A stretch of DNA of 64,000 nucleotides, taken from Halocaridina rubra (Eukaryota > Arthropoda > Malacostraca > Decapoda > Atyidae). Numbering within the stretch: the stretch's first letter is position 1; each line of letters starts with the position of its first letter. The translations under genes and the position numbers were made by a program. Where the stretch lies: assembly GCA_037179515.1 (NCBI GenBank), contig JAXCGZ010015127.1, forward strand, positions 1-64,000, in the 5' to 3' direction. Under the pieces are notes generated by a model. That model was given only the letters and a program-made list of their open reading frames with translations. It ran no database searches and was not told the DNA's origin. Shown here piece by piece: positions 1-10,589 of this stretch.

Positions 1-2
1 AA

Positions 3-2842
3 TCACTTATTAAGTAGGTGATTTAAAAGATGAGATTTAAGTGAGGGTAATGTTTGGCAACTTCTTAAGTTTGCGGGTAAAGAGTTCCAAAGTCTCGGGC
101 CCATTACATTTAAGGCTCTTGCCCCAATATCAGTGGAAGTTCTGGGCACGTAAAAAGAATTCTGATATCTGGTGTTGACGTTATTGATACGCACTTGATT
201 AACTGTTGGCAATGAGAAGAGCCATTCCGGTAATATTCCATGATTTATTTTAAAAACTAAAAGACAGATATTATATATGAACTTCATGTCCATCCTTAGC
301 CAACCCAATCTCTCAAAGAGGGGAGTCACGTGATCATATTTATGCACCCCCCCTATGGCAACTCTTGCAGCAAAATTCTGGAGCCTTTTCACTCGTAACA
401 TCTGGGTCTTAGTCGTGGAACCCCAAACACTTAGACAGTAGTTGAGAATACTTAAAATCAATGTTTGTACTACAATTACCCTACAATCAGGCTCGAATCT
501 TTCATAGACTCTGTTCAAGTAAATAAGGGTCCCGTTCACTTTTTTATGTAGTTCATCGATATGAAAATTAAATGTCATGGTACTGTCCATAATAACTCCT
601 AGATTTTTAACCTTATTAGATGGGAAGAGTGAAACATTGTTGAAATTTATACTGATGTTCTCAGGAATGCGGGACAGGTATTGATTTGATCCAAAAATAA
701 CGAATTTAGTTTTATTTTCGTTCAGTAAAAGACCATTACTGTTAAAATAACTTTTGGCACAGTTTAATATATCTTCAGCCCTTTTTAAGATTTCAGGAAT
801 TCTATCAATGTCACCAGTAAGCATAATCTGGGTGTCATCAGCATACATAACAAGTAGGCAATCTCTTATAAATTGAGGTAAATCATTAACATATATTAAG
901 AAAAGCAGAGGACCCAAAATTGAACCCTGAGGAACGCCAAAACTGATATCTAAAGAAGAAGAGAGAGTCGAGCCCATTCGAACTGATTGAATTCGATCTT
1001 TCAGATAATTTTCGAACCAAAATGAGTCAACATGAACTTTGGAAAGTTTTCTCATTAGAATTTGATGGTGTACACTGTCAAATGCTTTAGACAAATCTAA
1101 CAATAATAAAAGTGATATTTTCTTATTTTCAATATTACTATAAATTTTATCAGTAATTTTAAGTAGGGCCGTCTCGGTCGAAAGTTTAGGCCGAAAACCG
1201 TGTTGTTCTTCACATAATAGACAATTTGATTCAAGGAAATTTATTAACTGGGTGGCAACTACCTTCTCAAGTATTTTAGACAGAATGCTGAGAAGAGAGA
1301 TTGGCCTATAATTTTCAACATTATTAGTATCTCCACTCTTAAAAACGGGGATGATATAGGGATGCTTCCAGAGGTTAGGATAACTGCCTGTAACAATGGA
1401 TGTATTAACAATGACTAAAATGAAAAATACTGTAACTGGCAATGAGTCAATTAGGAAGCGAAGTTGTATCCCATCGGAACCACAAGAGTTTGTTGGTTTG
1501 AGGTTCTTTATGATAAGAATAAGTGTGACTAAATCGATTGGGTGCGGTCTAAAATTATTGATAATATTTCTTTCAGCTGGAGGCTGGCAATTATGTGGTT
1601 GATTAATAATCAAGTCATTATTATCTTGGGACTTTTCATATGTGGACTTACCTATTTCAGCAAAATACTTATTAAAATCATTCACTCGCTTTTCCACATT
1701 ATCACTGAGAAGGTCAGAATTTTCTAAGATTTCCTTATTTGCAGGAATTATTCTTTTTATAACATTCCAAGTTCCTTTGATATTTCCCTTATACTTGGAA
1801 AATTCTTCCCTGAAATGATTTTTCTTCTTTTCGGACAACATTGTTTTAGTAAGGTTTCTTTCTCTTCTATAGGCTCTTTCCATCTCGGAGTTTTGTCTAT
1901 CAGATTTAAATTGCCTTAGGAGGTCATCTCTCCTTTTCATTTGCTCTTTTAACTGAGAGTCAATCCACGGGGCAGGAGGGCGTGTCATGACTTTGGTTGT
2001 AAGAGGGGCACATTCATTTAAACATCTCGTAAAAACATCAGTAAAAGTAGAAACTTGATAATTTACACAATCTGTAGTTAGTATTGAATTTAAAATGTTG
2101 TATTCATTAAGAAGAGTGTCGCAGAAACAATTTTGAGAATAATTCTCAAGAGATCGGAAAGTTTTAACAATTGGCGGTCTCTTTTCCTTCCTGACATTAA
2201 CTGTAGCTATTAGAAGCTCGTGGTCTCCTACAGGACAAGGTAAGACATCGTGGTGAACTATAAAACTAGGTGTATTGGTAATTATAAGATCAATTAGGCT
2301 GGAGGAATTAGCGGTGGTACGGGTTGCTTTATTCACAAGCTGATTTAAGTGGAGGGATTGAATTAATTTCCCCATTTTATTATTAGGAAGAAGGAGATTA
2401 TCATTGAAGTCGCCTATAATAATGAGAGGTTTGCTCCTCAAACAGACCGACCGAAATACCTCGGAGATGTAATCAAAGGTGTCGTTGAGTGCATGTGGGT
2501 GTCTATATACACATCCCAGGATGAATGAAGGGAATTTCCTACTCTGAACAGTCAACCAAATGTCTTCGAGATGAGGAGGTCGCTCGACTTCAGGGGTCTT
2601 TAATAGGGAGACCGTTAGATGATTTCTTACATACACCCCCACACCCCCACCCTACCGCCATCAAATCGATAAAAAGAATACTCAGGTATAGCAACAAAAC
2701 CAGACTGCATATTAGATTGGAGCCAAGTTTCACAAACACACATTATATCCACGTTATTTTCTCTGATCATTAGTGCAATATTTTCGAAATTACCCAAAAG
2801 TGATTGTGCATTGATGTGTTGTATGTTTATGAACTGTTTCAA
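3..2842 (-). pseudogene. LINE ORF2: endonuclease/reverse transcriptase with one frameshift
   Basis: ORF2 encodes an AP-type endonuclease followed by a reverse transcriptase and nicks and copies in target-primed retrotransposition. The N-terminal part (2842-2627) reads NAQSLLGN and CETWL, typical of the endonuclease start. It then runs out of frame in a G-rich run near 2640. The remaining 879 codons continue in the neighbouring frame with GDFND near 2410, LIDLIITN near 2290 and a GDHELL motif near 2220. The RT has YRPISLLSILSK near 1300, HGFRP near 1190, GVPQGSILGPLLF near 930 and the catalytic YADD near 840. The C-terminal region shows the usual LNYCLSVWG and LWNSLP blocks. The frameshift lies in a homopolymer-rich stretch, so it could be an assembly error rather than a mutation. 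Confidence 0.9.
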
Positions 2843-2866
2843 TAAGCCTGTATTACAATGTGATTG

Positions 2867-4372
2867 CTATATATTTAAGGGACATAATCTTGTTTTATGG
2901 CCATGTTCACGGCAGTGACCACATTTAAGTCTATAGTTAAACCAACAGTGGGAAAGATCATGGTTTATTTCCCCACAGTTTGAACAGGGCTGTTGACGAC
3001 TGTAGAGCTGCTGCAATTTCTCCCTCTCCCGGGGACGCTGGGGGTAGCGCCGTGATTGGTCGAGATCATAGAGACTGTGATTCATCCTCGAGTCTCGTCT
3101 CCATCCTCGAATACCAGGTGGGATTTGACGATTCTGATGACGAAAATCCCGGGTATGACGTCCATCCGAATGCTGTTGAGGATCCCTTCTAGAATGCTGA
3201 TCGTTGCTACTTTCTTGAGAGGCGTTTCTGATTTCATTATTATTTCTTATTGAGGGGAGCTGGCGATGCCGGTTGTAGTTTCTGTTCCTGTATGTGTTAT
3301 TTTGACTGTCGTTATTGGCCGTGACCGGTCGTTGTTGCCGCTGCAATACAGAAGCATATGTAGTAGGTATGGTTTGGTATATGATTTCTTCCCAGTTGTT
3401 GCTTAGTTTGAAGAATGGGCATTGCTTAGCAATTATGTTCAATAACCTGATGACGCCAAATCTGTTGAGAGCATCCCCCTTATCATTTACATCATAACAC
3501 ATCCGATCAACGTCGCCGGTACCAAGCCTGAACTGCAGATTAGTCTTGATAACTGAAACCCCATTGGTCTCACTCCAAGTTGCTAGTTGATTATTGAAAT
3601 AGTTGATCTTTTCATCGAACTCTTCGACTCTAAGGACAGGTGCTACTTCACATATGTGTATGCTCATCTCCTCGTTCACCTCCTTGAGATCGGTTATGAG
3701 AGAACCCAATCTATCAAGGATATCCACAGGCTGAGACCCATTAAGGATGTCTTGAATACCGCAGTATAAGATGCAATATTTAGGAGCCCATCGAAGTTTC
3801 TCTGAGACCCAACAATTTATGAGATCTATATTAGCTCCTTCTAAAGTTTGAACGGAGCATTGTTGGTTCAAGTCTGACATATGGACAGGGGAGAGGTTTG
3901 TGTCACCCAGAAGCAGGCTTCCCTCAGGTAGGGGCCGGGTAGGGGTTACACCCTGCGGTTCCGGTGTCGTCTGCTGTGAGTTGTATGTTCCCTGAAGTAA
4001 CCCGACTTGTTCTTCCAGTGAAGAGATACGATCATTTAACTTGTTGACTGTGATTGTGAGTTTATCGATAACAAGATCTCTGACTTTTATTCTCTCTCTC
4101 ATTTCTTCAATGTCTCTCATTTCCTCTTGAGGAGCTAATTCACAGTTATCAACATTACTCTCTGAATCGTTTGTTAGTGACGATCTATGCTTTTCAAGAA
4201 TCATATCAATGAGTTTATCTTTCGTGTGCCAGACCCTTGTGATACCTATTTCCCGACAGTGATTTTGTAATTCAATTTTTGTATAATTATCATTGAGGAA
4301 TTCCCAAGTAGGGTTTTCCAAAGACACTAGGTTTTCAATAGAAGACATTATAATATGAAAAATACAAAACAC
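2867..4372 (-). CDS. LINE ORF1: SAP-like, coiled-coil, SGNH-like and zinc-knuckle protein
   Basis: This 501-codon ORF is open throughout. Residues about 20-70 resemble a SAP/DNA-binding helix pair. Residues about 85-130 are a heptad-rich coiled coil. Residues about 150-320 look like a degenerate SGNH/GDSL hydrolase fold (LLLGDTNL, LYCGIQDI, a Ser/Asp-rich C-terminal block), as described in ORF1 of some CR1-type LINEs. An Arg/Asn/Gln-rich linker follows, and two cysteine clusters end the protein (CSNCGEINHDLSHC and CGHCREHGHKTRLC). The protein probably binds the element RNA. It is 24 bp upstream of ORF2. The SGNH assignment rests on pattern only, and the canonical catalytic triad is not obvious. 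Confidence 0.8.
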   Translation of the reverse strand: MFCIFHIIMSSIENLVSLENPTWEFLNDNYTKIELQNHCREIGITRVWHTKDKLIDMILEKHRSSLTNDSESNVDNCELAPQEEMRDIEEMRERIKVRDLVIDKLTITVNKLNDRISSLEEQVGLLQGTYNSQQTTPEPQGVTPTRPLPEGSLLLGDTNLSPVHMSDLNQQCSVQTLEGANIDLINCWVSEKLRWAPKYCILYCGIQDILNGSQPVDILDRLGSLITDLKEVNEEMSIHICEVAPVLRVEEFDEKINYFNNQLATWSETNGVSVIKTNLQFRLGTGDVDRMCYDVNDKGDALNRFGVIRLLNIIAKQCPFFKLSNNWEEIIYQTIPTTYASVLQRQQRPVTANNDSQNNTYRNRNYNRHRQLPSIRNNNEIRNASQESSNDQHSRRDPQQHSDGRHTRDFRHQNRQIPPGIRGWRRDSRMNHSLYDLDQSRRYPQRPREREKLQQLYSRQQPCSNCGEINHDLSHCWFNYRLKCGHCREHGHKTRLCPLNI

Positions 4373-4419
4373 TAAGATTAAAATATTTTTGCCACTGGCA
4401 GCGCTTGTAGATGTTCTTA

Positions 4420-4433
4420 CTGCGCATGCGCAG
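4420..4433. promoter_or_regulatory. Perfect 14-bp palindrome matching an NRF-1 site
   Basis: CTGCGCATGCGCAG is a perfect palindrome containing the NRF-1 core GCGCATGCGC. It lies about 50 bp upstream of the LINE ORF1 start, in AT-rich sequence. An internal-promoter role is inferred from position. Confidence 0.4.
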
Positions 4434-4647
4434 AATTTGAAAAAAATTAAATGTGAGCCCTTTACGGGAAAATTTGATTATCTTAACTTAAAATAAAACT
4501 AAGTTCATAAATTCAAAAACTTAAGACACACATTTTCATTGTTCTAAAACACTTCACAGGGTCACAGAGGTACATAAAATACACAAAGGCAGTTTAGAAA
4601 ACACGAAAAACCATGAAAATATCAGGAACGTAAACAAACATGCTTAC

Positions 4648-4649
4648 CC

Positions 4650-4688
<39 letters not shown>

Positions 4689-4760
4689 CTTAATTAACTC
4701 TTCTTCATTCAACCAAAACCACATTATTTATAGTAAAAATAATGGTTTAATGAGAAATTC

Positions 4761-4813
<53 letters not shown>

Positions 4814-4858
4814 CTCCAAAATCATCATCAAAGGAATATGATTGTTGCCAATAATTAT

Positions 4859-4899
<41 letters not shown>

Positions 4900-5036
4900 T
4901 ATTAAGATCAAAGCAGAATTTTTGGAATGGATATCATGAAAGTAATGCAGAGGTATATTAAAACCAAGCAGAGAATTGAGAATTGGATATTCATTACACA
5001 TCTTTTATAAGCCCTTCACATCTGACAGGTTGTAGT
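4648..5036 (+). repeat. Composite microsatellite-bearing repeat, single arm
   Basis: The stretch reads (GA)n at 4654-4685, then an AATTAACTCTTCTTCATTC-type core, (AAT)n at 4762-4813, a CATCATCAAAGG core and (AAT)n at about 4856-4898. It ends in a unique block running to CACATCTGACAGGT. The same order recurs at 13564-14530, 59990-61241 and 61466-61889. Only one arm is kept here. Confidence 0.75.
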
Positions 5037-5540
5037 GACGCATATTATAGATGCCTATAGCGTCACAAGGCATTTCATAGATGCCTATAAGTGCCAGGTG
5101 GCAGTGACGCACTGGATACCCACCGCCCGCCACGAGTAGCAACAGAGCCCAGTTAGTGAGGGTTCAGACCTTGCCAGGGGCAGAAGTCACGTCCACAGCT
5201 TAGCAGTCTCCCCCTAGGGGGCGGAATCGGGAATCGATCATGACAGGAACTGTAGGAATTGGAGCTCTGGGGAATTAATTGTTAATCTAGAAATAAACAC
5301 ATAAAGAAGATGCTTATCTGTTATCACCAACCACGCTACCAAGAGAGAACAACACCATGACATTTGGTGAAAACTAGTGGGATGAAAACCCCATGACATT
5401 GGTGTCAAATGGTGGGATATGCCCAACGACATTGGTGTCCATTGGTGGAATAATGTCCACACGACATTAGTGACCAGCTCGGGATCAATCCACACCGTTA
5501 CTACAATGAAGAGAAAGAAGAATTAAAAATACAGAAGGAA
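5037..5540 (+). other. LTR-retrotransposon leader-like sequence
   Basis: A short tandem pair (ATAGATGCCTATA-type, 5045-5095) is followed by GC-rich sequence. Repeated blocks of the form CATTGGTGTCAAATGGTGGG then occur at 5355-5475. These resemble primer-binding-site and leader sequence of Ty3/gypsy elements. No LTR pair or pol was found, so this is at best a remnant. Confidence 0.3.
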
Positions 5541-7423
5541 CAAATATGAAGCATCTATGGAAGAAATGTTCGAGTGTTGAAGGAACTTCTAGACACTTAC
5601 AAGCAGCGAGACAGCGATGTCGAGAGAGAGAAAGTCTCAATTCCTCCCTACACCGACAGTATCATGTTACCAGAACCTGTAATTCTCCCCCGCCCGTGTT
5701 GGCAAGGCCCCCAGCAGTAAAAGGACAAGGAGCACCTTCATGTACACCGCCGTCACTCTGAGTCGGAGTGAGACTGGGGCTTTGAGTGGAAACGCCCCTT
5801 ACCAGAAGTATATGTTGTCGGATCAACTAAGATGGTGATTCGTCGATTTTATGAGAGAGATGGAGAAGTTGGCGGGAACCTCCCATGCCCAGAAGAAAGA
5901 ACCCCCTCCTCCATTGCCATTGCCATGATGTTCTTAAAGCAGTTTCCCAAAATAGCTAAGTACTTGTGATCTGTATCCAGTGAGTAATGGGACCATTATT
6001 AAAAGAAATTGTGGTCGGCAGACACCGCCATTTTACTTTGTAGTTATGCTCTGACTCAGCCAACCCGCCTATGAGGGGTGTGGCTCTAGTAAGTAAATAA
6101 AAGTAGAATTTTTGTACCCATTACTAACATGGATAATTTGCACTAATAGCTATAAAAGCAGTAATAAACTTCATTCTTGTTATTATTTGAATAATATAAT
6201 GAGTAATTGCATTTGAAGGGTGCTCCATTTATTTTTATTAATGCCTAAGTTGATATTAAGAAGCCAAATGTATTGATTTCAATTGAAAAAGATTGAATGT
6301 ACGTGTAAAATCATTTTTATATTAATTTCTTAAAGTGCAAGAAATCGAGTGAGAAAATCCTTGCACCTGTTTTCAAGGTTCTTTCTTTTTTTCGCAGGTG
6401 TAATATTTAGGCGAGAGAAAGACAGAAATGACCGATCTTTCTTCTAACGTCGTATTATAGAGAATTGATATTAAACTGCATGTATCACATATCCTGTTGA
6501 TGAATAAGAAAGTTCTAATATGTTATTTAGATCTTTACTGTTAGATACAGCGAGTTTTTATTATTTCGTTGTGCAGGCGGTAAGAGTAGAATCGAGTGAA
6601 TTTGTGCTGTGCTGGGGTAGGGGGGGTTTCAGTGTAACCCTAACATAGTTTAGAGGGGGAGAAAGAATGGAGTCTGATAGCAGTGAGGGATACGCCTCAA
6701 GAGACCGCCAACAAACTCACGCCCTCAGAGTGTTGGGGTTGGGGAAGTTATTGTGTAGCCTTAATGCACCTTAGTGGGAGTAGAGGGGGGACCTAGGACT
6801 GGTGATGCAGTCATGTGACCACACGGACCAACCGCGGTTTCACACATCCACTCCTTCAGAGTGGTGGGGGAGGGAAACCAACGCATTGTAAGTAGAAGGG
6901 AAGTATACACAGAGAAAGGGGGTGAGTGTCTTGAAAGTGTCGAGTGCAGGAGAGAATGGGTATGACTGACTGGGGGTATAAAGGTGGGGTTGTTCACGTG
7001 GATGGAATCACGGGAAAGTCCGTTGGGGAAGCATGATGGGGAAGGAGTCTGCGAGGATACTTCCCCTGCTCCACCCTGTCTTTATGCAGGCCATATCAGT
7101 GTATTTTTATGGGAGGTGATGTAGCTGTTGCGATATCTATTGAGGGATATTTTAGAGAAAGTGATTCTCCACCTGCCCAGATATGGTTGAGCTGCAAATT
7201 TTATTGTATTTGTTTCGTCCCCTACTCGCCAATGAGATAATGATTCGATGTTCGAGAATTCCAAGATAGATATTAAGTGATAAAGGACGTGAATCGATGA
7301 ATGATTCTTTATTTTCCTTTCCAGCTGCAGTGTATACATTATTAGTCCGAAGGAATATGTTAGATAGATATAATAAAACTTTGAAAGTTTTAGCCATGAT
7401 AATGTTTGTCACAATTATTTCAG
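5541..7423. other. No recognised gene; mixed unique sequence
   Basis: 5541-5950 has short open stretches rich in Pro and Arg that could be decayed gag. 6040-6100 has a TCTGACTCAGCCAACCC block with inverted relatives near 44830 and 18840, probably a small dispersed repeat. 6590-7080 is unusually G-rich on the plus strand and contains two diverged copies of a CCTCAGAGTGTTGG/CTTCAGAGTGGTGG block. No supportable exon was seen. Confidence 0.4.
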
Positions 7424-7619
7424 CTTGGTCATGAAGAAGGGAGTGTAAATTCACAAGAATTGACAACAAGACTGTCAAACAGCCGTTTCCTGTATTTGAA
7501 AGAGATGAAGTTGATCCAGAAACCGAAGAGACAGGGGAGGAACAGCTCCTACACGCACAACTCCCCGCAAAAGCTAGCCAGTTGAAGGCCAGAAGACAGA
7601 TATTGGGCAGTATTTTTGG
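7424..7619 (+). CDS. Candidate exon of an unidentified host gene (frame ambiguous)
   Basis: A plausible acceptor (CACAATTATTTCAG) precedes 7424 and a possible donor (TTTGG|GTAGGA) follows 7619. One frame opens at the acceptor and runs about 50 codons before a stop near 7580. A second frame, open from 7435 to the donor, is acidic and then Lys/Arg-rich (FPVFERDEVDPETEE, AKASQLKARRQ) and looks more protein-like. I do not recognise either product. It may belong with the candidate exons at 9328-10390, but its donor phase does not match the next acceptor, so an intervening exon or a wrong boundary is likely. Confidence 0.3.
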
Positions 7620-9327
7620 GTAGGAAAAGGAAAGAGAGTAAAAAAAGAAGTTAGTCAAGTACCTACCTGATTGTAAGTATGCAAAGGAGAAAAATGTATA
7701 ACTCCCCCCCTGTCTCCTGAGGTAGTTCTGTTGAATAGTCATTTGAAAAAAATTCATATTTGAGTTAGTAGAAGAATATATATATATTAATTTTTCATGT
7801 ACAACTCCTGAATAGATTATTAAACTTAAGCAAAATGCATTCTTTAAAGTTGCAAATAAAATATGATTTTTAATTTTATTGCCGCATACACAGAGACAAA
7901 CTTTTCATATTCTTTTCAGATACGTTTTTTAATCTTTTTTTTTTTGTTTAAAAAATCTTTAATGTCTTTGTCCCTTTGATATATTGTAATTAAAGACTTT
8001 TGAAAAAAGATTATCTAGAGATAATTATTGTTAATCACCATCATTGTCATGAAATTTATAATTACAATTGAGCTAATTAAGATAATTGAGATTCTCAGAG
8101 CTTATATGTTGAGTTTGAAATTTAAAAATAATGATACTTAAGTCCTCTTAAGTCGTTTATTAAAAAAAGATAACTGTAATTTTGTTGATAGTAGTAGAGA
8201 TATCACATGTGATTGTAGTATTTTGCTTTGATTTCATCAGGGGTATTTTGACTTGTAGCGACTGTGTGCTTTGACTCAACCCTCTGATTTATAGAAAGAG
8301 AAAAGATTGTCATAATAGACAAGGATGTGTATGCTCATTTCAGTAAGTCCTTTGCAATGTTAAACAGAAAGGAATGGATTTGTGCTTCGATGTTTCTGCA
8401 GTTGTACACTAAGTTAGTTTGTTTTTATTTCTCTTTAGATGTTAGAAAATGATTGCAGTTGCGCTCTGTCCCTTTGTATAGTTGGGCAGGATGTCAAGTC
8501 ATATAAAGGGGCCTTACAAGCAAAATTATAAGTTTTTTTGAAGAAAAGTAAATTTTCTCTCTCTCTCATCCTTTTAACCCTTACAAACTGAACAATGTTA
8601 TTTCTCTCTGTTGACAGAGTATTATGATCATTGATTCTTTTTAGTTTTCTTTGCAAATTTGCTAGATGATAAGTGTGCCCAAGTTTTATTTTAGTTAATA
8701 AGTTTTTGCATGCTGATATTGCATAAATACTGATAAGACATCAGTAGAGCTGATTACTGTATGAGTTTTTCTGCCACATATTGCAACTATTTTAGAAAAT
8801 AGATAAAGCTCCCAGTGACAAAGTGGGCAACCAGAAAGTTGATGTCTATGCTCCTATATATATACAGATATATATACATATTATGACTGCAGGAATTCGA
8901 ATAGCCAAAGGAGACAGTGTTAGAAAGATCATCGTTGTGAAGTATGAGTGTAAGACTCTGTTCTGACTTTGAAATGCCAGTCTCAATTGCATATGCGCTG
9001 TTATTCCTGAGTAGTATTGTTATTACTATGTTGGCTGTTATTGTTGCTATCACTCCCTGGCCTTTTGCATAATTGTTATTTTAGTAAATGCTATCAGCAG
9101 TAACCAAATTATTTGTAATTTTTATCTTGAATTTATGCTTGATGTTACTGTAGTCACTGCTAATAAGAATATTTCTTTAGTGGCTGTTCTCAGCATTAAA
9201 TTACTGTTCTTTTTTATATCTATGGTAGAGTAATGTTATGTATCAGTTACTCAGTTAAGTCCTAAGTATCTTGGAATAATAATCTAATGGTGTAGACACA
9301 TACTTTCCATTACCACCTTATTTCCAG
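7620..9327. other. No recognised gene; AT-rich, intron-like
   Basis: AT-rich sequence with T runs, a short TATATA cluster near 8860 and scattered stops in all frames. Nothing identifiable was seen. Confidence 0.5.
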
Positions 9328-9459
9328 GTAGCCCGACCTGCAATTTTCAAATTTCATTTTCACAGACCAGTCCCTTTTACCCATGGGAGAGATTGCAAGC
9401 ACCTGCAGATGCAGGGAGGCGAAGTATACCCTCTGGATGCAGAAAAAAGGCATTTGTGT
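9328..9459 (+). CDS. Candidate exon, unidentified Ser/Pro-rich protein
   Basis: Acceptor CTTATTTCCAG lies just before 9328. Reading with two bases completing a codon, the frame is open and gives a Ser/Pro/aromatic-rich peptide (SPTCNFQISFSQTSPF). A donor of type T|GTGTGC at 9460 would leave one base, matching the phase of the next candidate. Other donors in the GTGTGTG run are possible. The product is not recognised. Phase agreement with 9560-9730 is the main support. Confidence 0.35.
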
Positions 9460-9559
9460 GTGTGCAGAGGTCATATGTATTCTTTCTGCATTTGTATTAG
9501 CGACATTAGGCTCTAATTTCCGACCTTGGAATCTACTTCAGTATAATCGTATTTTTCAG

Positions 9560-9730
9560 CTATTGAAGCGAGATGCACCTTATTTGAGGAGGAGCGTGAG
9601 AGATGGTCAGAGTCTAGGGCCACCTCAAAAGTCGCACGAAAGCGGGCGGGAGGGTTGCCGGTTGATCCGGTTGATGCATCAACGCCCTCCCTTTTGTCTT
9701 GCCAGTCTCCAGATAAGAAGAGGATTCGTG
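9560..9730 (+). CDS. Candidate exon, unidentified basic protein
   Basis: Acceptor GTATTTTTCAG precedes it and donor GTACGT follows at 9731. It is a symmetric exon: two bases complete a codon at the start and one base is left at the end. The translation is charged (LFEEERERWSESRATSK, then SPDKKRIR), typical of a disordered nuclear protein segment. A competing frame is also open across it and forms part of a 233-codon ORF from 9383. I favour the spliced reading because both splice sites are good and the phase matches its neighbours. Confidence 0.4.
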
Positions 9731-9815
9731 GTACGTGTACAAACCTGGGCCTACCTTAAAGTGATCAGGCGAAGGTCCCGGGAAATTAGAAGGGAGAGAT
9801 TGCAATTCCTAGCAG

Positions 9816-10084
9816 TCTCCCCCTTGAGAGCTGGGAAATTAAAATCCCCGAAAAAATTTAAAATGAAAAATTGGAAAGAAAGAATCCCCATACATATCAT
9901 AACTTTAGTGCAAAGAGAAAGAAAGGGTATGGAAAATCCCTTATTAGTTAAATTACAAAGTATGTTCCCCCACGTATTAGAACTGAAAAAAATGGGAAAG
10001 AAAATGTCCACACCATCTTTGACCACAATGTGCAAAGACAATACTTTATTTTTTTTTATTGTTTTTTTTCTAGATTTAAGATAA
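9816..10084 (+). CDS. Candidate exon, Lys-rich segment of the same gene
   Basis: Acceptor AATTCCTAGCAG precedes 9816. Reading in the phase left by the previous donor gives SPLRAGKLKSPKKFKMK and then about 60 more codons to a stop at 10084. No convincing internal donor was found, so the 3' boundary is uncertain and the poly-Phe tail may be intronic. Confidence 0.3.
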
Positions 10085-10247
10085 TTTTAAACAAAAAACC
10101 TCAGAGTCTCCCTTAGATGTAAGTTTATTAGAATAAGTATCACTGATAAATTGCACAAATTGCAAAAATCATAATAAGTTGGTTTCTGCTTAAATATTAT
10201 CAGTGTTTTGAATCATGATTTAATCTTTGTGTTCATTGAGTTCGCAG

Positions 10248-10390
10248 AAGACTCCACTCCTCATTTAGTTTTTAGGTTGAGGGATGGTATGCAGATCTTA
10301 GTGAAGAAGGATCATAGACGAATGTGTTTAATATTACGTTCATTGAGTTCTCCTATCAGTTTGTCCTTAAATAATAATTACAAACTGTAA
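10248..10390 (+). CDS. Candidate terminal exon of the same unidentified gene
   Basis: Acceptor TTGAGTTCGCAG precedes 10248. In the same phase as the preceding candidates the frame reads DSTPHLVFRLRDG and continues to a stop at 10390. An alternative donor (GATG|GTATGC) about 40 bp in would make it a short internal exon. No known family was recognised. Confidence 0.3.
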
Positions 10391-10589
10391 TTGTGAATGT
10401 TTTTAACATTTCACACCATGACAAATGTTTGGTTTTAAAGGTGCTTGCATACATCATGTCCAAATGTATTGTGTACTGTTTGATTTATGAAATAACTTAA
10501 TTAGCTTTGTTCTTAAGTAATTTTACCAATGCTTACTAGCTATACAGTGTTCCTTCGATTATCTCCCAGAGCTAACTTTAAGAGCAGAA

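Larger units (their letters stand above)
1..4640 (-). mobile_element. Near-intact CR1-group non-LTR retrotransposon (LINE)
   Basis: A two-ORF LINE lies on the minus strand: ORF1 at 4372-2867, then a 24-bp gap, then ORF2 starting at 2842. ORF2 ends at the left edge, so the 3' UTR is outside the window. Domain content (SGNH-like plus zinc-knuckle ORF1; APE-type endonuclease plus RT in ORF2) and the RT motif wording place it in the CR1/L2/Crack assemblage; I cannot assign the clade more finely. Only one frameshift is visible over about 4.3 kb of coding sequence, which suggests a recent insertion. A related, 5'-truncated copy lies at 10590-11640. The 5' end is not sharply defined; 4373-4640 is taken as probable 5' UTR. 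Confidence 0.85.

Noticed and set aside
7152..7757. A 201-codon minus-strand ORF
   Set aside because: It has no recognisable domain or codon pattern and lies opposite a more exon-like plus-strand segment.
9383..10084. A single 233-codon protein
   Set aside because: Good splice sites interrupt it and a spliced reading uses a different frame at 9560-9730; the long frame looks fortuitous in part.
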